Shown: piece after piece, positions 8,623 through 16,846 of the stretch
How the letters are laid out: each line of letters opens with the position of its first letter
Position numbering within the stretch: the stretch's first letter is position 1
Assembly: GCA_003131585.1 (NCBI GenBank)
Contig: PKVW01000021.1
Span: forward strand, 117,354 to 181,353
Direction: 5' to 3'
Source of the DNA: Acidobacteriaceae bacterium
Lineage (GTDB): Bacteria > Acidobacteriota > Terriglobia > Terriglobales > Acidobacteriaceae
Length of the DNA stretch: 64,000 nt
Notes under the pieces: generated by a model
Databases searched by the model: none
Told to the model about the DNA's origin: nothing
Seen by the model: only the letters and a program-made list of their open reading frames with translations
Program-made: the position numbers and the translations under genes

Positions 8623-9276
8623 TTACCCAGGAAGGCAAGCTGGCGAGTGGTCGGGCACAATGCCGGTTGAAGCCAGTGCGGCGCCGGTGTGGTTCGTCTT
8701 CTGGATCTCGTGCCGCACCACGCGAAATACGGAGTGGGCGATGGACAGATGAAGGTCCTCGATGATCTGCATGTTATCGGAGGGAACCACCACACAGACA
8801 TCGCACAGGGGCTTCATTTTCCCTCCCTGGAAACCCGCGATGCCAGCCGTGGTCGCCCCCGCCTGGCGTGCGAAACTCAGAGCGGCCACTATGTTGGGCG
8901 AGTTCCCGCTGGCGCTGATGGCCAAGGCGACGTCCCCGGGTTGAAGCAGGTTTTCGAGTTGCTCGCCGAAGATGTTTTCGTACCGCGTATCGTTGGCCCA
9001 TGCGGTGATCAGGGCGACATTGTCGGTAAGAGCAATCGCGCGCAGGCGTTTGCCGGCGGCTGGCGCGGTGCCCTTTCCCAAGTCGCAGGCCATGTGCGAG
9101 GCCAGAGCAGCGCTTCCTCCATTGCCAAAAAGGAAGATCGTCTGGCCGGTCTCGTACGCCTGAAGCAACACGCGGACCAGGCGGTCAATGGCCGGGAGGG
9201 GAAGTTTCTGGATGGTTCCGGACAACTCCTCAAGATAAGAGGGAACGTCAAATGCAGCCGTCATTGTCATTGTCAT
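8623..9276 (-). CDS. gmhA: SIS-domain phosphoheptose isomerase (GmhA-like)
   Basis: About 217 residues from the ATG at 9276. The SIS core has LFGNGGSAALASHMACDLG, then ALTDNVALITAWANDTRYEN and ISASGNSPNIVAAL. GmhA converts sedoheptulose 7-phosphate to D-glycero-D-manno-heptose 7-phosphate, the first step of nucleotide-heptose synthesis; the downstream genes supply the kinase and nucleotidyltransferase. The start is uncertain: three consecutive ATGACA units give alternative ATGs at 9276, 9270 and 9264, and an in-frame GTG lies at 9348. None has a good Shine-Dalgarno sequence at normal distance; AGGAAG is about 30 bases upstream. Confidence 0.8.
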   Translation of the reverse strand: MTMTMTAAFDVPSYLEELSGTIQKLPLPAIDRLVRVLLQAYETGQTIFLFGNGGSAALASHMACDLGKGTAPAAGKRLRAIALTDNVALITAWANDTRYENIFGEQLENLLQPGDVALAISASGNSPNIVAALSFARQAGATTAGIAGFQGGKMKPLCDVCVVVPSDNMQIIEDLHLSIAHSVFRVVRHEIQKTNHTGAALASTGIVPDHSPACLPG

Positions 9277-9279
9277 TGT
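9262..9279 (-). repeat. (ATGACA)3 hexamer repeat over the gmhA start codon
   Basis: Three in-frame ATGACA units encode Met-Thr-Met-Thr-Met-Thr at the start of the isomerase. Each unit offers a start codon. Gain or loss of a unit would keep the frame. Confidence 0.75.
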
Positions 9280-9353
9280 CGTTGGACTCGAGTGTTGTGG
9301 TCTGGCTCTTCCTGTTCTAACTGCTGCGATGGACATGTTGCGATGCACATGGA

Positions 9354-9381
9354 CGAGGAGAAACGAGGGAGAAACGAGAAA
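9354..9381. repeat. Short tandem repeat (GAGAAACGA-type) between epimerase and gmhA
   Basis: The + strand reads CGAGGAGAAACGAGGGAGAAACGAGAAA, that is about three imperfect GAGAAACGA units, in the 50-bp spacer between the epimerase stop and gmhA. Confidence 0.6.
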
Positions 9382-9402
9382 TGTTGGATATGGGCACGGG
9401 CG

Positions 9403-10515
9403 CTAATGCGTAGCGCTGAGCAGCACACCGGCAGCCCGCATGTCGGCGATCGCATCGGGCAGGCGCGCGGGGATGCCGCCGGAGCTCTCGATCCATTCAA
9501 GAAAGTCGTCGAGAATGGCGTCCAGGCCGCGTTTGGGTGTCCAGCCCAGATGCCCCAGCTTTTCGACGCTGGAGACGCTGTGCCGGTTGTCGCCGCGACG
9601 GTACTCGCCGGAGACATCGAGACCCGCAGGGCATGGAATACGGTTGAGCACGTGGTGGGCGTATTCGAGGATTGTGGTAGCGCGTCCGCTGCCGACGTTG
9701 AACGCCTCGCCGTTCGCTTCGTCCTTCTCCAGCACCAGCATGTTGGCCTCCACTACGTCTTCTACGTGAACGAAGTCGCGGGTCTGATGGCCATCTTCGT
9801 AAAGGGCCAGTGGCAGATGCTGCAAAGCGCGGGTACAGAAGATGCGGCATACCCCCGAGTAATGGTTGTAAAGCGATTGCCTCTTGCCTTGAGTAATCGA
9901 GTAGCGCAGCGCCACCGTGGGGATACCGTGCAGCCAGCCGAGTCCCAGAGCGGTCTTCTCTTGCGCAAGTTTCGAGACGGCGTACTGGTTATAGGGATTG
10001 TTCGATCGCTCCTCGAGCGGCTGCGGCTGTGCGGATCCCCCGCAGCAGGGACACAGGACTTCCCAGTCCCCACGCTGCAATTGGTGGGGCGAACGCGGCA
10101 CCGGCTGAAAACCCCCGTGATCTAAGCAGCGGTACTGGCCTTCGCCGTACACGGCTTGCGAAGAAGCTACGATGATTTTTTTTACCGGCAACCTCTGCCC
10201 GACGATGAGTTCGAACAGCAGCGCCGTACTCACGGCATTGACCTGCAGGAAGCGGGAAAAATCCGGCATATAGTCCTGATAAGCCGCATGGTGAGAAACA
10301 ATGTCGACACCCTGCAGCGCCGAAAGCAGAACGTTGCGGTCGGTAACGTCGCCGTGGATGAACTCCGCGCGAGCGGGCACATACTGCGGCAATCCATTGG
10401 GGTGAACCCTGTGCTCGAGGCTGTCGAGGATGCGCACTTGAAAACCCTCGCGCAGGAAACGGTCTGCCAGGTGGGAGCCGATGAAACCCGCACCACCGGT
10501 TACGAGAACGCGCAT
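9403..10515 (-). CDS. NAD-dependent nucleotide-sugar epimerase (extended SDR) with Cys-rich insertion
   Basis: 370 residues from the ATG at 10515 (GGAG 13 bases upstream). The Rossmann motif is MRVLVTGGAGFIGSHLADRF; the catalytic region has SSQAVYGEGQY and the YAVSK motif (NNPYNQYAVSK). Between them sits an insertion with a LCPCCGG cysteine cluster, also seen in dTDP-L-rhamnose 4-epimerase-like proteins, which suggests a zinc knuckle or disulfide. It probably epimerises or reduces a nucleotide-linked hexose or heptose for the polysaccharide; the substrate is unknown. It lies between the short sugar transferase and gmhA in the operon. An in-frame extension to 10695 is in the upstream gene and is not real. 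Confidence 0.82.
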   Translation of the reverse strand: MRVLVTGGAGFIGSHLADRFLREGFQVRILDSLEHRVHPNGLPQYVPARAEFIHGDVTDRNVLLSALQGVDIVSHHAAYQDYMPDFSRFLQVNAVSTALLFELIVGQRLPVKKIIVASSQAVYGEGQYRCLDHGGFQPVPRSPHQLQRGDWEVLCPCCGGSAQPQPLEERSNNPYNQYAVSKLAQEKTALGLGWLHGIPTVALRYSITQGKRQSLYNHYSGVCRIFCTRALQHLPLALYEDGHQTRDFVHVEDVVEANMLVLEKDEANGEAFNVGSGRATTILEYAHHVLNRIPCPAGLDVSGEYRRGDNRHSVSSVEKLGHLGWTPKRGLDAILDDFLEWIESSGGIPARLPDAIADMRAAGVLLSATH

Positions 10516-10558
10516 GATTTCAGAGAAGCTCCTTCGAGAAGAACCCGGCCCGCGGCTC

Positions 10559-11347
10559 TTATTTGCCGGAACCGGAGAACACGGCAGCCACCGTGCGAAG
10601 CAAAATCTTGGTGTCCAGCCATAGCGACCAGCGGCGGATGTACTCGAGATCGAGGCGCACCCACGCATCAAGATCGTTGACCTGGTTCCGGCCATTGACC
10701 TGCCACAACCCGGTCATTCCAGGTTTTACCGCCAGTTTCCGCTTTTGAAAGCCGGTGAAGCGCTGGTACTCGCTGACCAGCGGAGGGCGCGGACCCACCA
10801 AACTCATATCCCCTTTGAGAACGCTATAGAATTGCGGCAGCTCGTCCAAACTGTGGCGACGCATCCATTTTCCCGCTTTGGTCACGCGCGGGTCGTTGGT
10901 AATTTTGAAGACCGGCCCGGTCATCTCGTTGGACGCCTCCAGTTTGGCCTTGAGGTCATCGGCATGGCTGACCATCGACCTGAATTTGTAGCTAAGGAAT
11001 GGCTGGCCCCCCTGGCCCACGACTCTCCAACGGTAAAAAATGTTTCCCGGCGAACCGAGTTTGACGACGATCGCCAGAACGAGAAAGAACGGAGAAAGCA
11101 CGATCAGAAGCGAGCCGGCGCCCAAGACATCGGTCAGGCGTTTGACGACCTGACGGAATGCGCTTTTCCAATAAGGCGAAAAAATGACGCCGAAATCCTC
11201 AACTGCCGGGGTCGTCGCGACAATCGACAAGGCCGCCCTAACTTGAAATGGCATAAGGATTCGTTCCCGCTTGCCCTGCCGGGCGAGAGCCGGTTTACGG
11301 ATGAGATACTTTCTGCAAAGCCAGCGACCGCCTTCCGCTACTCTCAA
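10559..11347 (-). CDS. Exopolysaccharide phosphoglycosyl transferase, short form
   Basis: 262 residues, a monotopic-type sugar transferase without the multi-pass N-terminus of WbaP/WcaJ. It has the membrane re-entrant segment (VLGAGSLLIVLSPFFLVLAI), YKFRSMVSHAD (the catalytic region follows FRSM), DELPQFYSVLKGDMSLVGPRPP and VKPGMTGLWQVNGR. It would transfer a phospho-sugar to undecaprenyl phosphate. Two starts are possible: TTG at 11347, overlapping the upstream GT4 stop as TTGA, or ATG at 11254 (MPFQVRAALS). The coupled TTG is used here with caution. Having two initiating transferases in one operon is noteworthy. Confidence 0.85.
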   Translation of the reverse strand: MRVAEGGRWLCRKYLIRKPALARQGKRERILMPFQVRAALSIVATTPAVEDFGVIFSPYWKSAFRQVVKRLTDVLGAGSLLIVLSPFFLVLAIVVKLGSPGNIFYRWRVVGQGGQPFLSYKFRSMVSHADDLKAKLEASNEMTGPVFKITNDPRVTKAGKWMRRHSLDELPQFYSVLKGDMSLVGPRPPLVSEYQRFTGFQKRKLAVKPGMTGLWQVNGRNQVNDLDAWVRLDLEYIRRWSLWLDTKILLRTVAAVFSGSGK

Positions 11348-12570
11348 CTCGTAGCGGCGAAAGAGAGCAATTCCTGTCCAAAGCGGGACAAGACGCTCTC
11401 CTTTTCCAATTCAGAAAGCGCATAGTTCCGGCCATTTGTTCCTAGCTTCTCCCGCAAACCGGGATCCTCCGCAAGCTGTTCGACCGCCTTGGCGAATGCC
11501 AAAGCATTTCCCGGTTCGACGACAATTCCCCGGCCCTCGACCGTATGGGCGAGCTGAGTATCAGGCCGGGAGGTGGCCACAACCGGCCGCCCGCTGGACA
11601 GCATGCCTGTCAGCTTGGAAGGCATCACCAGATCGGCGGCATCCGCTTTCTGGGGTAAAAGATGAATATCGGCCAGATTGAGCAGGTCGTTGAGGCGTTC
11701 GAAAGGTTGGAGGGGAATCCATTGGACATTGGCCAGTTGGCCGGTGAGACTCGCGAGGCCCAGCTTGCCCGGTCCCTCGCCGCAAAATACGAAACGCAAA
11801 TCCTGGCGCGCAACCAAACGGCCAGCGGTTTCCGCCAGCACTTCCAAGCCTTGCTTGCGGGCCATGGTTCCCGCGTACAGCGCAACCACCTGTCCGGCGG
11901 AGATGCCCAACTCCGCGCGCAACGGACTCGGCTTCGGCAGCGGAAAGATGGCATCCGTATCCACCCAGTTGGGGAACAGACGGCACGCGGACGGCACAAC
12001 CCCTTTTTGCGCGAGCCTTGCCAGCATCTTCTCGGAAATCGTCGAAACCCGGTCAAAAGCGGCCGTGAATTTTTTCTCGACCCGTCCCACTGCGAGCCTT
12101 AGGCCGGCCGAGTTCAGCAGCCCCAGTCCGAAGCCTGCGTCCGCTTCAAAATCCTGAACATGCAACCATGTCTTGGCGCCGCAGAATCGTCCGGTAATCA
12201 ATGCCGCCGGCAGGCAAAACAGCGTGGGCTCGACCACCAGCACGACTTCGGGCTTCCAGGGAATTTGCCGCAGCATGACCAGAAAACTCGCGGTAGCGAA
12301 GCTCGCCAGATGCAATATGCGTTTTGTGGACGAAGGCCGCCGCGGCACCCACAGCGGGCAGCGCAGCACGGTCAAGCGGCCTGTCGCTTCGCGCGAATAG
12401 CGCCAGGGCGAGAATCCAGGAGCCACTTTCCACTGCGGGTTAAACGGCGGAGCGGTTACGGCCCGCACCTCGTGGCCTCGATCCGCCAGCCATTCCGCCA
12501 TCTCGCCGGTATACTTGCCAACCCCCACCAGTTCCGGCGCAAAATTGAGACCATGAATCAGGATGCGCAC
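11344..12570 (-). CDS. Glycosyltransferase family 4, WcaI-like
   Basis: 408 residues from the GTG at 12570 (VRILIHGLNFAPELVGVGKY). The longer in-frame ORF reads through the upstream fcl gene in another frame and is not real. The N-terminal domain has GKYTGEMAEWLADRGHEV and VTAPPFNP; the C-terminal domain has ALYAGTMARKQGLE and HLLPQKADAADLVMPSKLTG followed by SGRPVVAT, the pattern of colanic-acid WcaI transferases. WcaI-type enzymes commonly accompany gmd and fcl, as here, and use GDP-fucose or a related GDP-6-deoxy sugar. It overlaps the fcl stop by 13 bp. Confidence 0.85.
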   Translation of the reverse strand: MRILIHGLNFAPELVGVGKYTGEMAEWLADRGHEVRAVTAPPFNPQWKVAPGFSPWRYSREATGRLTVLRCPLWVPRRPSSTKRILHLASFATASFLVMLRQIPWKPEVVLVVEPTLFCLPAALITGRFCGAKTWLHVQDFEADAGFGLGLLNSAGLRLAVGRVEKKFTAAFDRVSTISEKMLARLAQKGVVPSACRLFPNWVDTDAIFPLPKPSPLRAELGISAGQVVALYAGTMARKQGLEVLAETAGRLVARQDLRFVFCGEGPGKLGLASLTGQLANVQWIPLQPFERLNDLLNLADIHLLPQKADAADLVMPSKLTGMLSSGRPVVATSRPDTQLAHTVEGRGIVVEPGNALAFAKAVEQLAEDPGLREKLGTNGRNYALSELEKESVLSRFGQELLSFAATS

Positions 12571-13574
12571 TGGGTCACTGGGTTCGCCGGCGCGGCGCCG
12601 GCGGAATCGAGCTCGTTCACCCGGGAACAAAAATCCGCATAGGTTTGCCGAAGACCCTCCCGCAGACCAATTCGCGGCTTCCAGCCCAGCGACCCCAGGC
12701 GGCCGATGTCCAGAAGCTTCCGCGGAGTGCCGTCCGGCTTGGAGGAATCGAAGACGAACGATGGCGTAACCCCAACCACCTCGGCCACCAGGGCCGCCAG
12801 TTCCCGAACCGTCATATCCTCCCCGCACCCGACGTTGACCAGGGGCGCGCCGTCGGCGCGGCCGGCAAGTTGCACGAACGCTTGCGGCGGCAGGTTCAGC
12901 AGAAAAATGCAGGCGTCGGCAGCGTCGTCGCTGTGCAGAAATTCCCGCCGGGGAGTGCCGCTGCCCCAAATTACCACTTGCTGGGAGCCCGTGATTTTCG
13001 CCTCATGCAGCTTTCGAATCAGGGCCGGAACTAAATGGGAGTGGGTGGGATGATAGCGATCGCCGGGGCCGTACAAGTTCGTGGGCATGGCCGCCAGGAA
13101 GCGGGTTCCGTACTGGCGGTTGTAGGCCCACCCCATTTCGATCCCCGCAATCTTGGCTACCGCGTAGGCGCGGTTGGTGGACTCCAAGGGGCCTGCCAGC
13201 CAGGATTTTTCTTGCAACGGCTGCGGCGCCAGCTTGGGATAGATGCAACTGGAACCAAGGAACAGGAGCCGCTCGACCCCGCTGCGCCAGGATTCGTGGA
13301 TCACGTTGGTCTGAATCCTCAAGTTCTCGAAGATAAAATCGGCGGGAAAGAGGTCATTCGCCAGGACGCCCCCGACTTTGGCCGCGGCCAGAAAGACATA
13401 CTGGGGGCGATTCGCGAAAAGAAAATGCCGCACGGCGTGCGCGTCCGCGAGGTCAAGTTCGCCGTGAGTCTTCAGCAGCAGGTTGTGGTAGCCCGCCTGC
13501 CGCAAACGCCGGACCAGCGCCGAACCCACCAGGCCGGCGTGCCCGGCCACGTAGATTTTGTCGGAAAGCTGCAT
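12558..13574 (-). CDS. fcl: GDP-L-fucose synthase-like epimerase/reductase (Fcl)
   Basis: 338 residues, an extended SDR. It begins DKIYVAGHAGLVGSALVRRL, with GSSCIYPK and the YAVAK catalytic motif (NRAYAVAKIAGIEM) and MPTNLYGPGDRYHPTHSHL. Fcl converts GDP-4-keto-6-deoxymannose to GDP-L-fucose by 3,5-epimerisation and 4-reduction. The neighbouring gmd gene supplies the substrate. Homologues of the DmhB type carry out the equivalent step on GDP-heptose, so the sugar could also be a 6-deoxyheptose. Only 3 bp separate it from gmd. Confidence 0.9.
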   Translation of the reverse strand: MQLSDKIYVAGHAGLVGSALVRRLRQAGYHNLLLKTHGELDLADAHAVRHFLFANRPQYVFLAAAKVGGVLANDLFPADFIFENLRIQTNVIHESWRSGVERLLFLGSSCIYPKLAPQPLQEKSWLAGPLESTNRAYAVAKIAGIEMGWAYNRQYGTRFLAAMPTNLYGPGDRYHPTHSHLVPALIRKLHEAKITGSQQVVIWGSGTPRREFLHSDDAADACIFLLNLPPQAFVQLAGRADGAPLVNVGCGEDMTVRELAALVAEVVGVTPSFVFDSSKPDGTPRKLLDIGRLGSLGWKPRIGLREGLRQTYADFCSRVNELDSAGAAPANPVTQCAS

Positions 13575-13577
13575 GGG

Positions 13578-14660
13578 CTATTCGTGGTAGGCGCAAACCT
13601 TGTAGCCGGAGGTCTTCACCAGCTTGTCGCGCCCGGCGGTCTGCAGGTCCGCGGTCACCATCTCCCGTACCAGCTCGCGAAACGTAACCCGAGGCCGCCA
13701 GCCCAGCTTGGCTCTGGCTTTGGCCGCGACGCCGATCAGTGAATCCACTTCCGCTGGCCGCAGATAGCGCGGATCGATCTGCACGATGCAGTTTCCCCGC
13801 GCGTCATAGCCTTTCTCGTCGGCGCCGGTCCCCCTCCAGCGCAGAGAAATGTCCAGTTCGTCCGCCGCAGCCTCCACAAAATCCCGGATGGAGTGCTGTT
13901 CCCCGGTGGCAATGACGAAATCCTCGGGCTCATCCTGTTGCAGCATCAGCCATTGCATTTCAACATAGTCCCGGGCGTGGCCCCAGTCCCGCCGGGCCTC
14001 GAGATTCCCCAGGTAGAGGCAATCCTGAAGTCCCAGCGTGATACGTGCGAGGGCGCGGGTTATCTTGCGGGTGACGAAAGTCTCGCCCCGCACCGGAGAC
14101 TCGTGGTTGAACAGGATTCCATTGCAGGCATACATGCCATAGGCCTCGCGATAGTTGACGGTAATCCAGTACGCGTACAGCTTGGCTACTCCATAGGGGG
14201 AACGCGGGTGGAACGGCGTGCGCTCCGTCTGCGGAGTCTCGGCCACCAAACCGTAGAGCTCAGAAGTGGAGGCCTGATAAAAGCGGACGCTTCTTTCCAG
14301 GCCCAGGACCCGAACCGCATCGAGCAGGCGCAAGGTGCCTAGAGCGTCCGCATTGGCGGTATATTCCGGCTGCTCAAAGGAGACGGCAACGTGGCTCTGC
14401 GCCGCCAGATTGTACACCTCGTCGGGCTGCACCTTCTCCACCACGCGGATGAGGCTGTTGGCATCCGTCATGTCGCCGTAGTGCAGGAAAAACCGGCGTT
14501 CGGCGACCTGCGGGTCTTCGTACAGGTGGTCGACCCGTTCGGTGTTCAGCAAAGAGCTGCGCCGCTTGATGCCGTGCACGTGGTATCCCTTGGCCAGCAG
14601 GAATTCGGCGAGGTAAGCGCCATCCTGGCCGGTAATGCCGGTGATTAAGGCCTTCTTCAT
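13578..14660 (-). CDS. gmd: GDP-mannose 4,6-dehydratase (Gmd)
   Basis: 360 residues, full length. It has [20 protein letters not shown], the conserved ASTSELYG and the catalytic [19 protein letters not shown], plus the family stretches [10 protein letters not shown] and RRGETF-like [10 protein letters not shown]. It dehydrates GDP-mannose to GDP-4-keto-6-deoxymannose. No mannose-1-phosphate guanylyltransferase or phosphomannomutase lies in the window, whereas the GDP-heptose enzymes do. A DmhA-type reaction on GDP-D-glycero-D-manno-heptose is therefore an open alternative. The MITE-like element sits just upstream. Confidence 0.93.
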   Translation of the reverse strand: MKKALITGITGQDGAYLAEFLLAKGYHVHGIKRRSSLLNTERVDHLYEDPQVAERRFFLHYGDMTDANSLIRVVEKVQPDEVYNLAAQSHVAVSFEQPEYTANADALGTLRLLDAVRVLGLERSVRFYQASTSELYGLVAETPQTERTPFHPRSPYGVAKLYAYWITVNYREAYGMYACNGILFNHESPVRGETFVTRKITRALARITLGLQDCLYLGNLEARRDWGHARDYVEMQWLMLQQDEPEDFVIATGEQHSIRDFVEAAADELDISLRWRGTGADEKGYDARGNCIVQIDPRYLRPAEVDSLIGVAAKARAKLGWRPRVTFRELVREMVTADLQTAGRDKLVKTSGYKVCAYHE

Positions 14661-14745
14661 GATCTTGGGTCCAATCGAATGGCTGCAGAAACGCGAGGTT
14701 TGTGACTCTGAGCCTGCCAGACAGTTGCGGACTTCCGTGCCTACA

Positions 14746-14906
14746 GAGCCTGTGTCATAGCTAGGATTTCGTTTTTACAGTGGAACAAATTGCATCCGAG
14801 TCGCGCAGCGGCGGCATTCATTAGCCCCGCCCGTAAGTGCGGGGAAAGCAGAAGTGGGAGAGCAAGAGTCCCGTCAGGGACGACACCCGAGCTATGACAT
14901 AGACTC
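14746..14906. mobile_element. MITE-like element with 17-bp terminal inverted repeats and a 5-bp target duplication
   Basis: The left end GAGCCTGTGTCATAGCT (14746-14762) and the right end, read inward, GAGTCTATGTCATAGCT (14890-14906) match at 15 of 17 bases. The element is flanked by the direct repeat CTACA (14741-14745 and 14907-14911), a probable target-site duplication. It is 161 bp with no ORF and holds inner hairpins: CCCCGC...GCGGGG near 14825-14843 and GTCCC-gtca-GGGAC near 14868-14881. It lies inside the polysaccharide operon between a methyltransferase and gmd. The right-hand duplication forms the methyltransferase stop codon. The structure is read directly from the sequence; the mobilising transposase is unknown. 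Confidence 0.75.
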
Positions 14907-15710
14907 CTACAGCACGGCAAACGCCAGCGACCCGCCAGGAACGGAGTAGATGGCCAGCTTCCGGGATAGCTCGAGGATATACTTGGAAACTTCGTTCAGC
15001 CCCACCCTGCCAAAGTCATGCCATGCAATCACCCCGCCGGGCCGGACGCAGTGGAGCGCGTTTTCCGTATCGGAGCGCACATAGTCGTAGGAGTGCGCTC
15101 CATCGATGAAGAACAAATCGATGTTTCCGCGATAAGGGGAAAAATCGAAGGCGGCGCTGTCTCCAAAAAGAAGCTGAATGTTGTGGGCGTGGGGAGTTCC
15201 GCAAAAGTAATATTCTCCCACTTCCATCTGGCTATGGAGGTCATCCATCAGGGTGGTGCGCAATCGGACCGCGGGCTGGGCGCTGCCCTTCGGCAGATCC
15301 AGGGTAAAAATCCTGCAATCGGGAGTGCTGTTCATCGCCATGTGCAGAGCGGTATAGCCGCGAAGCGTGCCTATTTCAAAGATCTTCCTGGGATTCAGCA
15401 CGTGACACAACTGGCACAAGCTGATCAGGTCGGTGGAATAGGAGCCGGTACGCCTCATCCACCCTTCTTCACACTGAAAATTGGCGATGGCGAGATCGTA
15501 CTGCCTGTCTCCGGGCAGAACTTCGAAGACAAATTTCTCGGGGATTCCCCGTTTCCCGGAAAGCGACTTATAAAGGAAAAGGGACTCGGTGGCATACTCG
15601 AACAGGGTGCGCGGTTTGCCCAGCAGCGAAAGCGACGCGACCGAGCCGCCCAGAGCCAGGTTGCGCGCGGAAACGCAAGCCGCGGAGACCCATTTGGAAG
15701 CGGAAGCCAT
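14907..15710 (-). CDS. Class I SAM-dependent methyltransferase (Methyltransf_24 type)
   Basis: 267 residues. The SAM-binding loop is IFEIGTLRGYTALHMAM, then IFTLDLPKG, LLFGDSAAFDF, and IDLFFIDGAHSYDYVRSDTE with GGVIAWHDFG, the usual order for this family. It probably O-methylates a sugar of the repeat unit or a lipid-linked intermediate. It is followed immediately by the MITE-like element, whose target duplication overlaps the TAG stop. No ribosome-binding site was singled out. Confidence 0.82.
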   Translation of the reverse strand: MASASKWVSAACVSARNLALGGSVASLSLLGKPRTLFEYATESLFLYKSLSGKRGIPEKFVFEVLPGDRQYDLAIANFQCEEGWMRRTGSYSTDLISLCQLCHVLNPRKIFEIGTLRGYTALHMAMNSTPDCRIFTLDLPKGSAQPAVRLRTTLMDDLHSQMEVGEYYFCGTPHAHNIQLLFGDSAAFDFSPYRGNIDLFFIDGAHSYDYVRSDTENALHCVRPGGVIAWHDFGRVGLNEVSKYILELSRKLAIYSVPGGSLAFAVL

Positions 15711-15750
15711 AATTTAGAACTCCGGTACTGCTGAAAAGGTCTTGCGAACG

Positions 15751-16770
15751 TCAACCGGCCCGGGCGGCGGTTGCGACCAGGCAATCTCCGCGCCCCGCCC
15801 GGTTGCCCCAGGAAAGCAGCGGAAACAATAGCGCCCGGCACAGCAGCACCAGTCCGAAAATCAGGAACGCATTCCTTAGCTGCCTCGTCGCCCTGCCCTC
15901 CCGGGCAAAGAGCCATGCAACGATTGAAGAAGCTACCCATAATGCCGGCGTGATCTGCCGGATTTCAATGTGCAGAAATCCGCTATCCTCCAGCAGATTG
16001 CGCAGAGCGTGGGGAGAAAAATGCGTGATGTGAAAGGGGATGTGCCAATTAATCCACCACTGCCCAAAGACGGAACGCAACCAGCTTTGGCTGTTGGGAC
16101 AGCTGATCCAAACCTGGCCTCCGGGTTTCAGCAACCGGTGAGCCGATAGCAACATGGCCTTCGGGTCCAGCGAGTGTTCGAGGACATTGGAAAGCACGGC
16201 AACGTCGTATGGCGTCGCGGGAGCGAAGTCCTCAAGCTGGCCGGTGAAAACGTGGAATCCGGCCGCGCGGGCAACCGCCGCCGCAGTTTCGTTTAATTCG
16301 GTGCCTTCCGCCTGGAACCCATTGCGCGCGTAGTTTTTCAGAGTTCTTCCTTCATTGCAGCCAATGTCCAGCAGCCGCCCGCTGCCCTTGCGGGTATGAA
16401 AGGAGATATCCCCGTCGAGACGAATCCACAGCCGGTAAAGAGGAGACGAAAAGAACCATTCCCTGAAGGTGGTATAGACGGTATCTCGCTCCCCGGAGAA
16501 ATTGTAGTAGTGCTCATAAAAATTCTTGAGCTGGGCCGGAGCCGGAACCGGAAAAAGCTGCTCCAAGCCGCACTGAAGACAGCGGCGGACTTCGTAGTTG
16601 CCGGCAATTCCGAAGCGGGTGTCAAACAGGCCGCCCACGGAGGTCGCGGTCAGCCCCGCACACACGACGCAATGGGCCGGGTTAACGATTGCGTCTCTGG
16701 TTTCCTCCGGCGAAACATCCGCCGCGGTTCGGTACTCCGCTATCGCGGCGGGAACTTGGGATCCGGTCAT
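15751..16770 (-). CDS. SAM-dependent methyltransferase with N-terminal zinc-ribbon cysteines
   Basis: 339 residues from the ATG at 16770, chosen because GAGGAG lies 6 bases upstream; the longer in-frame ORF to 16977 runs into the preceding gene. The N-terminus has HCVVCAG and RRCLQCGLEQLFP, two CxxC pairs forming a probable zinc ribbon. The methyltransferase fold follows with RLLDIGCNEGRTLKNY, VAVLSNVLEHSLDPKAML and KPGGQVWISCPN. A hydrophobic C-terminal stretch near residues 300-325 (FLIFGLVLLCRALLF) suggests membrane association. It likely methylates a glycan residue; the exact target is unknown. Confidence 0.82.
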   Translation of the reverse strand: MTGSQVPAAIAEYRTAADVSPEETRDAIVNPAHCVVCAGLTATSVGGLFDTRFGIAGNYEVRRCLQCGLEQLFPVPAPAQLKNFYEHYYNFSGERDTVYTTFREWFFSSPLYRLWIRLDGDISFHTRKGSGRLLDIGCNEGRTLKNYARNGFQAEGTELNETAAAVARAAGFHVFTGQLEDFAPATPYDVAVLSNVLEHSLDPKAMLLSAHRLLKPGGQVWISCPNSQSWLRSVFGQWWINWHIPFHITHFSPHALRNLLEDSGFLHIEIRQITPALWVASSIVAWLFAREGRATRQLRNAFLIFGLVLLCRALLFPLLSWGNRAGRGDCLVATAARAG

Positions 16771-16846
16771 GCTGGTCTCCTCACCACCAAAACCATGGTC
16801 TTCCCCAGAATGATCCCCCAGAACGGCCTTCCCCAGAAATGGCAGC

